Translations under genes and position numbers: made by a program
Shown: positions 26,726-36,003 of the stretch, piece after piece
Numbering within the stretch: the stretch's first letter is position 1
Layout of the letters: each line of letters opens with the position of its first letter
DNA from: Deltaproteobacteria bacterium
Lineage (GTDB): Bacteria; Desulfobacterota; Binatia; Binatales; Binataceae
NCBI GenBank assembly: GCA_003135855.1
Contig: PNBD01000008.1
Location: forward strand, 18,072-67,683
Reading direction: 5' to 3'
Length of the DNA: 49,612 nucleotides
Notes under the pieces: model-generated
Databases searched by the model: none
The model's input: only the letters and a program-made list of their open reading frames with translations
Told to the model about the DNA's origin: nothing

Positions 26726-27466
26726 TTACGCGGCGTCGTGAAATATGATGCCCATCGCGTAGCGTAGGCCTGACGTGATCGTACTGACTCCGTGCCGCAT
26801 CGTCGCGCGATAGTATCCGCGCGCGCCGGCGACCGGGTGAAACCGGTTCGCAAACAGGATCCCTTCGCCCTGGTCTAGCGCGATCGCCTCGCCGCGCGAT
26901 TGCGCCCGCGGCCGCTGCTCGACCAGCAGGAGTTCCCCACCCTCGAAATCGCGCCCACGGCGGGTCAGCATACACGTGAACTGAAGCGGGAAGGCGACCT
27001 TGCCGTAGATATCCTGATGCAGACAATTGTAGCCGCCCGCCTCATAACGAAGGATTAGCGGTGTCGGTTTGGTTTGCCCATGCGCGTGACAGCGCGCGAG
27101 ATAGCGTGCGAGCGAAGTGGGATAGTCGTCGTCGTCGCTCAGCGCCTGCGCCCATCGCTTAGCGGTCGCGACCAGTTTCCGATAGAGCGCGACGCGCGCT
27201 TGCTCGACAATCTCCGGCATCGGCTGCGCGAAATACTTGTACTCGCCGACGCCGTAACGAAAGCGCTCCATGACGATCCGGCTGCGAAATCGCTCGCGAT
27301 CGTCATAGAGCGCGATCAGTTCGCCGCACTCGGCGGCGCGGAGCAGCTTGCCGGTCGTGGCGTATCCGCGCGCATCCAGATCGTGCTCGATTCGCTCCCA
27401 ATCGAGCGCATCGATTCGCCCGCCGATTGCCGCGCGCGAAATAATCCGATTGTTCACGGACGGCAA
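26726..27466 (-). CDS. 2OG-Fe(II) oxygenase (COG3826-like)
   Basis: 246 residues. Iron ligands of the facial triad are His150 and Asp152 (NCLHQD) and His225 (RHGVSTI); Arg235 in the following SGLRYAMGI is well placed to hold 2-oxoglutarate. Length and the ending GIIFHDA fit the uncharacterised prolyl-hydroxylase-like COG3826 group. The substrate is unknown. The start is TTG 27466, the first start codon after an in-frame stop; its ribosome site is weak. It is the third gene of the SDR - esterase - oxygenase operon, 17 bp after the esterase. Confidence 0.8.
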   Translation of the reverse strand: MPSVNNRIISRAAIGGRIDALDWERIEHDLDARGYATTGKLLRAAECGELIALYDDRERFRSRIVMERFRYGVGEYKYFAQPMPEIVEQARVALYRKLVATAKRWAQALSDDDDYPTSLARYLARCHAHGQTKPTPLILRYEAGGYNCLHQDIYGKVAFPLQFTCMLTRRGRDFEGGELLLVEQRPRAQSRGEAIALDQGEGILFANRFHPVAGARGYYRATMRHGVSTITSGLRYAMGIIFHDAA

Positions 27467-27483
27467 ATCATTTCACGAGGCAC

Positions 27484-28374
27484 TCAGGCGGCGTTCGTTT
27501 GCACGAACTGCCCGACCTTGTCGATCGCCTGCTGACCTTCGTCGAGCATCGCCGCGAAAATGTGCCACACGTGAACCATGTTTTCCCACGGCTCGAGGGT
27601 GACTTTCACCCCGGCTTTGCGCGCACGCTCGGCGATTCGGGTCGAATCGTCCAGCAGCGTCTCGGCGGTGCCGACCTGTATCAGGAGCGGCGGAAGTCCG
27701 GTGAGATCCGCGTAGAGGGGCGCCGCGAGCGGCGAGCGCGCATCCTTGCCGCCGAGATAGAGCTTCGCCATCTCAAGCAATCCGGCGCGCTGCACCATCG
27801 GATCCACCGACGCCTTGGTCTGCATCGACTCGCCGATTCCTTCGAGATCGACCCATGGCGATAGTCCCACGCCGGCGGCTGGCAACGGCAGCTTCGCATC
27901 GCGAATCGCAACCAGCGTTGCAATCGTCAATCCGCCGCCGGCCGAGTCGCCCGCAACCGCGATCCGCGCCGGCTTGAGTCCGGTCGAGAGCATCCAGCGG
28001 TACGCAGCGACACTGTCATCCACTGCAGCCGGAAACGGATGCTCGGGCGCGAGCCGATAATCAATCAAAAGGACGCGAGCCTTCGCCGCACGCGAGATTC
28101 GGCCCGCCAACGAGCGATGCGTATTGATCGAACCGATCACGTAGCCGCCGCCGTGTAGGTACAGCACCGCGCGTCCCGCGTCGGCGCCCGGCGCGGTGAT
28201 CCACTCCGCCTTGATACCGCCCGCATTGACGGGTTCGACTTTGACGTCGGCTTCGACCGGGAAAGCTCCCGCCATTTTTTCGAACCCGGCGCGGGTTTCG
28301 CTCAACGAAGGATTTCCGGTGATGGGCTGCGCCTTGAGCATCTGAACAATCTGATCAAGCTGTTGTTGCGACAT
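27484..28374 (-). CDS. Alpha/beta hydrolase, HSL-type esterase
   Basis: 296 residues. Oxyanion motif HGGG (74-77) and nucleophile Ser144 in GDSAGGG mark the hormone-sensitive-lipase family. The acid/His part of the triad is in the GTAETLLDDS region and VHVWHIF near the C-terminus. It should hydrolyse short-chain esters in the cytoplasm. A strong AGGAGGT site precedes ATG 28374. Middle gene of a three-gene minus-strand operon; 27 bp separate it from the SDR upstream. Confidence 0.9.
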   Translation of the reverse strand: MSQQQLDQIVQMLKAQPITGNPSLSETRAGFEKMAGAFPVEADVKVEPVNAGGIKAEWITAPGADAGRAVLYLHGGGYVIGSINTHRSLAGRISRAAKARVLLIDYRLAPEHPFPAAVDDSVAAYRWMLSTGLKPARIAVAGDSAGGGLTIATLVAIRDAKLPLPAAGVGLSPWVDLEGIGESMQTKASVDPMVQRAGLLEMAKLYLGGKDARSPLAAPLYADLTGLPPLLIQVGTAETLLDDSTRIAERARKAGVKVTLEPWENMVHVWHIFAAMLDEGQQAIDKVGQFVQTNAA

Positions 28375-28401
28375 CGAATCTACCTCCTGAATTATTGGCG
28401 A

Positions 28402-29193
28402 CTACCATTCCGGACCCTGGCCGGAAAGAGACGGCATGCCCGAATGCGCCCACAGACCGCCGTCGGCGACGAAGAATGCGCCGGTCACGAACGACGCTTC
28501 GTCGGACGCGAGAAACAGCACCACGTTGGCGATTTCCTGCGGCTCGCCCAGCCGGCCCATCGGAATTGCCTCGCGGATTCGGCCGACGATATCCGGCCGC
28601 GCATCTTCCAGCCTGAGCAGTGGCGGAGTTCCGATCGGCCCCGGACATACCGCGTTGCAGCGGATTCCCTTGCGCGCGTACTCGATCCCCGTCACCCGCG
28701 TGATGTTAACGACGCCCGCCTTGACCGCGTTGTACGCGCCCAGCGTGTAGTCGCCTGCGAGCCCCGACACTGACGCGGTATTGACGATCGCGCCTTTACC
28801 CTTCGGCAGCATCACTTCGAGCGCACATTTGGTCGCATACCAGTACGCGGTGAGGCCGACGTCGAGCGTCTTCTGCCATCCTTCGAGCGTGATCTCGCCG
28901 ATCCGCCCGACCGTGGTGAAGACCGCGTTATTATGCAGGACATCAAGCCGCCCGAAACGATCGCGCGCGAACTTGATCATGCGCTCGATCTCGGCAGTCG
29001 AGCCGACGTCGGCGCCGAGAAACTCCGCAGTGCCGCCGGCCTTGCGAATCTCCGAGACGACTCGATTGCCGCCGTCTTCGTTCATATCGACCACGACCAC
29101 TGCGGCGCCTTCGCGCGCAAAAGTCTTGGCGGTCGCCTCGCCGATTCCCGATCCCGAGCCGGTGATGAGTGCGATTTTGTCTTTTAAACGCAT
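28402..29193 (-). CDS. Short-chain dehydrogenase/reductase
   Basis: 263 residues of the classical SDR family. NAD(P)-binding TGSGSGIGEA near residue 11, NNA motif (LHNNAVF), Ser in NTASVSG and the YxxxK pair in YNAVKAG are intact. An acidic residue after the second strand (VVVDMNE) suggests NAD(H) use. The substrate is unknown. GGAGAAGAG precedes ATG 29193. First gene of the operon with the esterase and oxygenase, driven by a promoter-like pair at 29232-29261. Confidence 0.9.
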   Translation of the reverse strand: MRLKDKIALITGSGSGIGEATAKTFAREGAAVVVVDMNEDGGNRVVSEIRKAGGTAEFLGADVGSTAEIERMIKFARDRFGRLDVLHNNAVFTTVGRIGEITLEGWQKTLDVGLTAYWYATKCALEVMLPKGKGAIVNTASVSGLAGDYTLGAYNAVKAGVVNITRVTGIEYARKGIRCNAVCPGPIGTPPLLRLEDARPDIVGRIREAIPMGRLGEPQEIANVVLFLASDEASFVTGAFFVADGGLWAHSGMPSLSGQGPEW

Positions 29194-29231
29194 GGCTCTT
29201 CTCCGCGCTCTTATTCTCAGATAGTCCGCGC

Positions 29232-29261
29232 AGTATAGCGCCGCCCAAGTTCATCCGGCAA
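29232..29261 (-). promoter_or_regulatory. Candidate sigma-70-type promoter for the SDR operon
   Basis: On the minus strand TTGCCG (29256-29261) and TATACT (29232-29237) are 18 bp apart. The start point would be near 29225, leaving about 32 nt of leader before the SDR ATG with its ribosome site. Hexamer matches are 4/6 and 5/6. Confidence 0.4.
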
Positions 29262-29328
29262 AGCAGTGCGGAGCGGCGATTGCTCACGATTAGTCTCGAC
29301 GACAGCGGAGTCGAAATCCGGCCACTGG

Positions 29329-29350
29329 GTCAAGGGGTCAGCCCCTTGAC
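29329..29350. repeat. Perfect 9-bp inverted repeat
   Basis: GTCAAGGGG and CCCCTTGAC (29329-29337 and 29342-29350) flank the 4-base loop TCAG. It lies between the divergent SDR and DUF2784 genes. It could be a transcript hairpin or a REP-like palindrome. There is no T-run after it on either strand, so a plain terminator is unlikely. Confidence 0.6.
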
Positions 29351-29417
29351 GCGATGCGATCCGACTCCCTGCGAAAAGAAGTTTAGCGGCGGACCGTGAA
29401 AGAGCGCATAATTGCCT

Positions 29418-29843
29418 ATGCCCACGCTCGACGCGATGCTCGCCGATACAGTCGTGATCGCACACGCCGGGTACGTCGCGTTCGTGATGTTCGGGCTGAT
29501 CGCGATTCTGATCGGTGCTGCGCTCGGATGGCGATGGACGCGCGCTCTGGCGTTTCGGATCGCTCACCTGGCCGCGATCGTGCTCGTATGTGTCGAGTCG
29601 TTCGTCGGCGTGATGTGTCCGCTCACATCACTCGAGGACTGGTTGCGGCGCAGCTCCGGAGGCGCGGGTTATCGGGGTGAGTTTCTCGGCTACTGGGCTC
29701 ATCGCCTGATCTTCTACGATTTCTCGCCGCAGGTGTTCACCGCGATCTATGTCGCATTCGCGGGGCTTGTTCTAATCACTTTCCTGCTGGTGCCGCCGCG
29801 ATGGCCTGCAATCCGCCGACCGAGTTCGGTGATAGCTCGCTGA
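29418..29843 (+). CDS. DUF2784 membrane protein
   Basis: 141 residues from ATG 29418 with four hydrophobic segments. The DUF2784 pattern is clear: an N-terminal LADTVVIAHAGYVAFVMFG helix, then the conserved CPLTSLEDWLRR followed by GYRGEFLGYWAHRLIFY. The function of the family is unknown. A GAAAGAG stretch about 15 bp upstream may serve as ribosome site. It lies upstream of, and on the same strand as, the second luciferase-like gene. Confidence 0.85.
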   Translation: MPTLDAMLADTVVIAHAGYVAFVMFGLIAILIGAALGWRWTRALAFRIAHLAAIVLVCVESFVGVMCPLTSLEDWLRRSSGGAGYRGEFLGYWAHRLIFYDFSPQVFTAIYVAFAGLVLITFLLVPPRWPAIRRPSSVIAR

Positions 29844-29950
29844 AAGTCGCCGCGCCGATCGAAGCGACCGGCGTCGTTGAATCCACTTGCCGGAATTGCT
29901 CGCACAGTTCTAGAGTCAGCGGGTGCGACGAACTCAAAATTGAGGTGAGC

Positions 29951-31114
29951 ATGAAGGTATCGCTCTTTTATCTGCCATCGGTCGGCAGCAAGTCTGATAT
30001 TGAAAAAGGACGCGTCGGCCTGCAGGGACATCTCTACGATCAGATGCTTCGCGAAATTTCCGCGCAGGCGCAGCTGGGCGACCAACTGGGCTACGATTCA
30101 ATCAGTTTCACCGAGCATCATTTTCACGTCGAGGGCTTCGAAGTCTCGAACAATCCGGTCCTGCTCGATTTGTACATCGCGATGCAGACCAAGCGGATTC
30201 GCGTCGGCCAGCTCGGGATTGTGTTGCCATCGCAGAATCCGCTCCGAGTCGCCGAGGACATCGCGATGCTCGATCACATGAGCGGCGGGCGCGCCAACGC
30301 GGGCTTTGCGCGCGGCTATCAGCGGCGCTGGGTCGACATTATGGCGCAGCAGACACATGGCATTCATGGCGCGCTGCCGCATCAGCACGACGAGATCGAC
30401 AATGCCAATCGCGCCGCGTTCGAGGAAAACTTTCGCATCATCAAGCAGGCGTGGACTCAGGACTTTCTCCACTACGAAGGAAAATACTGGCGCGTTCCAC
30501 CAGGCGAAACGCCATGGACGCTCGAAGCGACCGCGAAATGGGGCGGCGGCGTCGAGAATGGGATCGTGCGCGCGGTTTCCGTGGTGCCAAAGCCCGTTCA
30601 GAAACCGCATCCTCCGATCTTTCAACCGTTCGCGTCGTCGGAACGCAGCATCAGATGGTGCGCGCAGGAGGGCGTGACGGCGATCCTGCCGCCGCTGCAT
30701 CCCATCCTCGAACATCAACTGTGCGAGGTCTATTCCGAAGTATCAGGCAAGCCGCTGGGCGAGGGAATCGGCGTGCTGCGCGACATCGTGATCGCAGACA
30801 CCGACGAAGAGGCGCACCAGATTTGGAAGGACAGCGGCTACTTTTGCGGTAGCCAATGGTTCGAGCCGTTCGGATTTTCGAAGGGGCTCGAGGATCCCAA
30901 AACCGGAGAGCCGGCCGACCTATGGTCAAATGGTCTGGGCTTCGTCGGAACCGTCGACACCGTCACGCGTCAAGTTGAACACATGCTGAAGCGGCTGCCC
31001 GTCAGCTGGATCTTCGCCTGGATGTACAACGGCCTGATGCCGCACGATCGCCTGATGAAAACCATCGAACTGTTCTGGACCAAAGTAATGCCGCGCGTCG
31101 CAAAGCTCAGTTAG
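29951..31114 (+). CDS. LLM-class flavin-dependent oxidoreductase
   Basis: 387 residues from ATG 29951, which has a GAGGTGA site; the open frame extends 50 codons upstream into DUF2784 but without similarity. Family features are the SFTEHHFH motif near residue 53, LPSQNPLRVAEDIAMLDHMSGGRANAGFARGYQ, and a C-terminal VGTVDTVTRQVEHML. This is the alkanal-monooxygenase-like branch, probably FMN dependent, with a partner reductase or F420 elsewhere. The substrate is unknown. It is not a close copy of the gene at 81-1151. Confidence 0.88.
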   Translation: MKVSLFYLPSVGSKSDIEKGRVGLQGHLYDQMLREISAQAQLGDQLGYDSISFTEHHFHVEGFEVSNNPVLLDLYIAMQTKRIRVGQLGIVLPSQNPLRVAEDIAMLDHMSGGRANAGFARGYQRRWVDIMAQQTHGIHGALPHQHDEIDNANRAAFEENFRIIKQAWTQDFLHYEGKYWRVPPGETPWTLEATAKWGGGVENGIVRAVSVVPKPVQKPHPPIFQPFASSERSIRWCAQEGVTAILPPLHPILEHQLCEVYSEVSGKPLGEGIGVLRDIVIADTDEEAHQIWKDSGYFCGSQWFEPFGFSKGLEDPKTGEPADLWSNGLGFVGTVDTVTRQVEHMLKRLPVSWIFAWMYNGLMPHDRLMKTIELFWTKVMPRVAKLS

Positions 31115-31223
31115 CCGAACACCACGCGCGGATCGATCTCTGCGGTCGGACAGGCGCAGCGACGGGCGATGCTCCGCTCTGTGAAACGTCTTCCGAGACG
31201 GGCTAAAATGGCCCGACTCGATC

Positions 31224-33281
31224 ATGATTCAGTTCGTCTCTCACACCTTTCTCGAAGATCTCGCGACGGTGCTCTGCGTCGCCGCGGTCACCACGGTTAT
31301 TTTTCAAAAGATTCGCCAGCCGGTAGTGGTAGGCTATCTGATCGCCGGATTGATCGTTGGACCGCACACGCCGCTCCTGTTCGCCGATCAGGATCGAATC
31401 CACACGTTGTCCGAGCTTGGCGTGATCCTGCTGATGTTCGCGCTTGGGCTCGAGTTCAGCATCCGCAAGCTGATCAGGCTCGGTCCCACATCCGGATTCA
31501 TCACCGCGCTGCAAGTCGGACTGATGATCTGGCTCGGGTTCATGTGCGGGCGCGCGATGGGCTGGACGCCGCTCGAGAGCATCTTCACCGGAGCTCTGCT
31601 TTCGATTTCGAGCACCACGATCGTCGCGAAGGCATATCAGGAAACTCCCGTCTCCGAGCACTTGCGTGAACTGGTTTTTGGCGTTCTCCTGGCCGAAGAT
31701 CTGACGGCCGTCATCGAACTCGCCGTACTGACGACACTGGCTTCAGGAGCCAGCGTATCCGCGCCGCAGATGACGGTGACGGTTGGTAGACTGATTCTGT
31801 TTCTGGTCGCGTTTGTCGGTATCGGGATACTGATCGTGCCGCCGGCGGTGCGATTGGTCGTTCGGATGGGACGCCCGGAGACCACGCTCGTTGCCAGCGT
31901 TGGCATCTGCTTCGCCTTTGCACTACTCGCTGAACGCGCCGGCTACTCGGTCGCGCTCGGCGCGTTTCTGGCCGGGTCGCTGGTCGCTGAATCGGGGCAG
32001 GCGGAGCAGATCGAGCATCTGATCGCACCTCTGCGCGACATGTTTGGCGCGATCTTTTTCGTTTCGGTCGGCATGATGATCGATCCGGGTTTGATCGCCG
32101 AGCACTGGGTCGCATTGACCTTGCTGACCTTCACGGTGATCGTCGGCAAAGTTGCGGGCGTCTCGATTGCGTCGATCCTGAGCGGCATCAGCACCAAGAC
32201 TTCGATCGAGGCCGGGATGAGCCTCGCGCAAATCGGCGAGTTCTCTTTCATCATTGCCGGCGTGGGCCTGCAGTTGCACGCGACGCGTGACTTTGTCTAC
32301 ACGCTCGCAGTTGCAGTGTCTGCGATTACTACTTTCCTGACGCCATATATGATTCGCGCTTCGACTCCCGTGGCCGAGTATGTGTCGAAGCGACTGCCGC
32401 GCCAATTCAGAGTACTCGAGTCGCTGTACGATTCGTCGATGGAGCAGATGCGCCGACCGAAACTGGTCGAGATCGAGCGGCCATCGCTCCTAGGGCCGAT
32501 CCTGTCGATCGCCGCTTCTGCGATCGCGATCGGGGTGATCTTGATTCTCAACGCGCTGGATCCGCTCGACCTGACTGTGGCCGCGGCGAAGCTCGAACAC
32601 GTCTCGTACTTCACCGCCGCTATTTTCGTCGATCTATTCGCGTTGCTGCTATGCGCCGGCCCGGCTGCGGCACTTTATTTCGGCTCGCGGCGACTCGCGC
32701 TCGGTCTGGCCTCTAGCGGAATGCCGGTGGTTGCGAAAAGCCATGAAGGCTCTGTCATCGCGCTCATTGAACTTTTGCAAGTTACAATTTTATCAGTCGT
32801 CGTGATTCCGTTATTGGCGATTATTCAGCCATTCCTGGCGTCCTTCGAAGGCATTGGAATCGTAGTCGTCGCAGGCGTGCTGATGACCGTCGTGATTTGG
32901 CGATCCGCGGGCAAAATGTACGGGCATATGCGCGGCGCCGCCCGCTTGATTGCCGAGGCGCTCGCGGGATCACACGCGCACAGTCGAGATGGTCAGAGTT
33001 ACGATGTTCCGGGCCTCGGCAAGCTGACGCCGGTCAGAGTTCGCCCGGATTGGTACGGAGTTGGCAAGACGCTCGCCGATCTCGATTTGCATGGCAGCAC
33101 CGGTGCGCTGGTCGTTGCGATCGGACGCGGAGACGGCGAGATAATCGTTCCCACCGAGCGGGAAGTCGTCCGCGAAGGAGACGTTCTCGAACTGGCCGGC
33201 TCGACCGCGCCAGTGCGGGCCGCGAAAAATTTGTTGCAGACTGGTTCCAACGAGTCCGGCGGACTCGCGATGTCGGTTTGA
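31224..33281 (+). CDS. CPA2-family cation:proton antiporter (KefB/YbaL-like)
   Basis: 685 residues. An Na+/H+-exchanger domain covers about 1-390 with around 12 helices; LLAEDLTAV near 155 is the core antiport motif. A second block of four hydrophobic segments (about 430-565) follows, and a TrkA-C domain (about 595-675, with VVAIGRGDGEII and VREGDVLELAGS) ends the protein. The NAD-binding TrkA-N domain usual in KefB/KefC is missing, so regulation should differ. Probably exchanges K+ or Na+ for H+ at the inner membrane. Single gene with 109 bp of non-coding sequence before it. Confidence 0.88.
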   Translation: MIQFVSHTFLEDLATVLCVAAVTTVIFQKIRQPVVVGYLIAGLIVGPHTPLLFADQDRIHTLSELGVILLMFALGLEFSIRKLIRLGPTSGFITALQVGLMIWLGFMCGRAMGWTPLESIFTGALLSISSTTIVAKAYQETPVSEHLRELVFGVLLAEDLTAVIELAVLTTLASGASVSAPQMTVTVGRLILFLVAFVGIGILIVPPAVRLVVRMGRPETTLVASVGICFAFALLAERAGYSVALGAFLAGSLVAESGQAEQIEHLIAPLRDMFGAIFFVSVGMMIDPGLIAEHWVALTLLTFTVIVGKVAGVSIASILSGISTKTSIEAGMSLAQIGEFSFIIAGVGLQLHATRDFVYTLAVAVSAITTFLTPYMIRASTPVAEYVSKRLPRQFRVLESLYDSSMEQMRRPKLVEIERPSLLGPILSIAASAIAIGVILILNALDPLDLTVAAAKLEHVSYFTAAIFVDLFALLLCAGPAAALYFGSRRLALGLASSGMPVVAKSHEGSVIALIELLQVTILSVVVIPLLAIIQPFLASFEGIGIVVVAGVLMTVVIWRSAGKMYGHMRGAARLIAEALAGSHAHSRDGQSYDVPGLGKLTPVRVRPDWYGVGKTLADLDLHGSTGALVVAIGRGDGEIIVPTEREVVREGDVLELAGSTAPVRAAKNLLQTGSNESGGLAMSV

Positions 33282-33354
33282 TCGTTCAGTTGCGTCGAAA
33301 TCGCGGCGGTCATAACTTCGTGCATCCTGAAATCAGAAATGGAGTGAAGTTGCC

Positions 33355-34122
33355 ATGAATTTGAAAAACGCGATCGCTCTGGTCACTGGCGGCGGCTCGG
33401 GTCTTGGCGAGGCTACCGTTCGCGAGTTTGCCTCGGCTGGCGCCAGAGTCGTGATTCTCGATCTGCCTGCGTCGCCGGGAGCGAAGGTCGCTGAGTCGCT
33501 CGGCTCCAACGCGATCTTCGTCGAAGCGGACGTTGTCTCGAGTGACCAGGTCTCCGATGCGATTTCAAAAGCGGTCGCGAAGTTCGGCTCCATCAGCATC
33601 GCAGTCAACTGCGCCGGTATCGGTCGCGCGATGCGCACGGTCACGAAAGAAGGCCCGCATCCACTCGAACTGTTCAACAAAGTGATCGCGGTCAACCTTT
33701 CGGGCACTTTCAACGTGATCCGCCTGGCCGCGGCCCAGATGGCGAAGAATCAGCCGGGTCCGGACGGCGAGCGCGGCGTGATCGTCAATACGGCCTCGGT
33801 CGCGGCATTCGACGGGCAGATTGGACAGGTGGCGTACTCGGCTTCGAAAGGCGGCGTGGTTGCGATGACGCTGCCGATCGCACGCGACCTGGCGTCGCTC
33901 GGTATTCGCATCTGCACGATCGCGCCGGGAACTTTTGAAACACCGATGCTGGCCGGATTGCCCGAAGCGAATCGCAAGGCGCTTGCCGCGCAGATTCCAT
34001 TTCCGCAGCGCCTCGGCAAGCCGACGGAATATGCCGCCCTGGCGCGGCATATCGTCGAAAACGAGATGCTTAACGGCGAGACGATTCGCCTCGACGGCGC
34101 GCTCCGGATGCCCCCGCGCTAG
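33355..34122 (+). CDS. SDR, 3-hydroxyacyl-CoA dehydrogenase type II-like
   Basis: 255 residues. The cofactor loop [18 protein letters not shown] (acidic residue, NAD-type), NCAGIG and the catalytic pair in YSASKGG are present. The arrangement with [29 protein letters not shown] and [15 protein letters not shown] resembles HSD10-type 3-hydroxyacyl-CoA / 3-hydroxy-2-methylbutyryl-CoA dehydrogenases, acting in fatty-acid or isoleucine breakdown. Substrate assignment is by resemblance only. A GGAG site precedes ATG 33355. It converges with the ABC permease gene. Confidence 0.87.
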   Translation: MNLKNAIALVTGGGSGLGEATVREFASAGARVVILDLPASPGAKVAESLGSNAIFVEADVVSSDQVSDAISKAVAKFGSISIAVNCAGIGRAMRTVTKEGPHPLELFNKVIAVNLSGTFNVIRLAAAQMAKNQPGPDGERGVIVNTASVAAFDGQIGQVAYSASKGGVVAMTLPIARDLASLGIRICTIAPGTFETPMLAGLPEANRKALAAQIPFPQRLGKPTEYAALARHIVENEMLNGETIRLDGALRMPPR

Positions 34123-34138
34123 CGACTCGGCGAAATTC

Positions 34139-34924
34139 TCAGATGGTCGACGCTTTGCGCGCGACTCGCGTCGCAAGAATAAACGCGAACGCCGCAAATG
34201 CGATCGCGATCGCGGTCGACGACCCTAGCGGCATCGTCACGCCGATCGTAGCCGGCTCCGCGAGATAGAGCCCGCGCCTCAGCGCCGCCATCGCGTAGGT
34301 CAGCGGATTCAGTCGCATGGTCCATTGCAGCCAGGCGGGCGCACCCTCGATTGGGAAGAAGGCGCCCGAGAGCATCCAGATCGGAATGAGGATGAGATTC
34401 ATGATCGCGTGAAACCCCTGCGTCGATTCGATTCGCCACGCGATCACCAGCCCGATACTCGTCAGCGCGAACGCGATGATCGCCATCATCGCGGCCGACA
34501 CCAGGATCGCACCGGCGCTGAGCGTGATGCCTGCCAGCGGCGCGAGCACCAGGAAAATCACGCCCTGCACGAGCGCGAGCGTCGTGCCGCCTAAGGCTTG
34601 CCCGAGCACGATCGTGCTGCGCGAAATCGGCGCGACCAGCACGCCTTGCAAGAATCCTTCTTTGCGATCTTCGACGGTCGAGATGGTCGCGAAAATCGCG
34701 GTGAACAGCAGCACCAGCACGATCACTCCGGGATAGAAGTATTGCGCGTAGTTAATTCCCGCGGGCATCCCGCTCGGCTTGAACGACGCTTTGAGCCCCG
34801 CGCCCAGCAGCAACCAGAACACCAGTGGCTGCAGAATCGCGCCCGTCAGGCGGCTCCGTTGGCGGACGAATCGCACGATTTCGCGCTGCCACAGTGTGCC
34901 TGCTTGAAGAATCACGTCGCGCAC
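34139..34924 (-). CDS. ABC-2 type transporter permease
   Basis: 261 residues with six hydrophobic segments and the ABC-2 family signature around FLQGVLVAPISRSTIVLGQALGG truncated here to its core (RKEGFLQGVLVAPISRS). The start is GTG 34924, adjacent to the ATPase gene stop (34926-34928), so the pair is translated together. It forms the membrane part of a DrrAB- or NodIJ-like exporter of lipids, drugs or polysaccharide. The substrate cannot be inferred. Confidence 0.88.
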   Translation of the reverse strand: MRDVILQAGTLWQREIVRFVRQRSRLTGAILQPLVFWLLLGAGLKASFKPSGMPAGINYAQYFYPGVIVLVLLFTAIFATISTVEDRKEGFLQGVLVAPISRSTIVLGQALGGTTLALVQGVIFLVLAPLAGITLSAGAILVSAAMMAIIAFALTSIGLVIAWRIESTQGFHAIMNLILIPIWMLSGAFFPIEGAPAWLQWTMRLNPLTYAMAALRRGLYLAEPATIGVTMPLGSSTAIAIAFAAFAFILATRVARKASTI

Positions 34925-34925
34925 T

Positions 34926-35921
34926 TCACTCGACCTCGGTCCGCGTATCGGTAAAGAACTGATGCCCGGTCAGATGAACGAAGACGTCCTCGAGCGTTGG
35001 TTTGCCGAACGAGATCGAATCGATCTCATCGCCGAATACATCCACGACTTCGTGCACGAATTCATGCCCGCGTGGCCGCTCGATGCGAATTGTTCCATCG
35101 ACGATCTGGCCCTTCAGGCGAAAGCGTTGCAGGATTTTTCTTTGCAGCAATTCTGGCGCGCCAGCATGAATCACAACCACGTCACCGCCGACTTCCGATT
35201 TGAGCGCGGCCGGCGGCGCGATCGCGATCAGCTTGCCCTGATGAAGGATCCCGATTCGATCGCATCGTTCGGCTTCTTCAAGGTAGTGCGTGGTCAGCAC
35301 CACAGTGACGCCGTCATGCTCGCGCAGATGAGCCAGGTAGTTCGCGAACTCACGCCGCGCCGCGGGATCGAGACCGGTGCTCGGCTCGTCGAGCAGCAGG
35401 AGTTCCGGCTGATGCAACAGCGCTTTGGCAAGTTCGACGCGCCGCTGGAGACCACCCGAGAGCGTTTCGACCAGATCCCGCGCGCGCGAGGAAAGCTCGA
35501 GCCGCTCGAGCATCGCGGCACTCCGTTCGCGGAGCCGCTTGCCGGTCATCCCATAAAGATGTCCGTGATGAGCCAGGTTCTCGAAGACGGTCAGCTTGCC
35601 GTCGAGGCTCGGATGCTGGAACACGACGCCGATCCGCCGCCGCACCCGGACGGTCTCACCCGCGAGATCGTGGCCGAGCATCCGCGCGCTGCCGGACTGA
35701 ATCGGCACCAGCGTCGAGAGCAACTTGAACAGCGTGGTCTTGCCGCCGCCATTTGGTCCGAGGAAGCCGAAAATTTCGCCGCGCGCGATCGAAAAGTTTA
35801 CGTCGCTCAGCGCCTGGCGATCGCCGTAGCGGAAGCCGATTGAAGAGGCCTCGATTGCCGACGGCGTCGTGGCGGCGATTGCGCTCGCTTGTGAAGGATT
35901 AGAAATTGTGGTGGCGCTCAT
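34926..35921 (-). CDS. ABC exporter ATPase (DrrA/NodI type)
   Basis: 331 residues from ATG 35921. Walker A is GPNGGGKT (55-62), the signature LSGGLQRRVELAKAL and Walker B LLLLDEPSTGLDP, followed by the H loop TTHYLEEAE. The C-terminal 90 residues are the extra domain common in DrrA/CcmA-like subunits. The first 20 residues are low-complexity Ala/Ser/Thr. An upstream extension of the open frame (to 36140) overlaps the metallopeptidase gene and is unlikely. Powers the permease encoded next to it. Confidence 0.9.
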   Translation of the reverse strand: MSATTISNPSQASAIAATTPSAIEASSIGFRYGDRQALSDVNFSIARGEIFGFLGPNGGGKTTLFKLLSTLVPIQSGSARMLGHDLAGETVRVRRRIGVVFQHPSLDGKLTVFENLAHHGHLYGMTGKRLRERSAAMLERLELSSRARDLVETLSGGLQRRVELAKALLHQPELLLLDEPSTGLDPAARREFANYLAHLREHDGVTVVLTTHYLEEAERCDRIGILHQGKLIAIAPPAALKSEVGGDVVVIHAGAPELLQRKILQRFRLKGQIVDGTIRIERPRGHEFVHEVVDVFGDEIDSISFGKPTLEDVFVHLTGHQFFTDTRTEVE

Positions 35922-36003
35922 AGCTCGAAGATTAGAAACAATTATCGCCTTGCGACGGTCGCCTCGCAAACTCGCTGCATATTCGCAATCGAGATGAGGG
36001 AAT

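Noticed and set aside
26960-27580. CACGTGA-containing matches within the 2OG oxygenase and esterase genes
   Set aside because: They lack the outer TTT/AAA arms of parS and lie in coding sequence, so they are chance occurrences.
34962-35843. 293-codon plus-strand open frame opposite the ABC ATPase
   Set aside because: Antisense shadow; the opposite strand has complete Walker A, signature and Walker B motifs.
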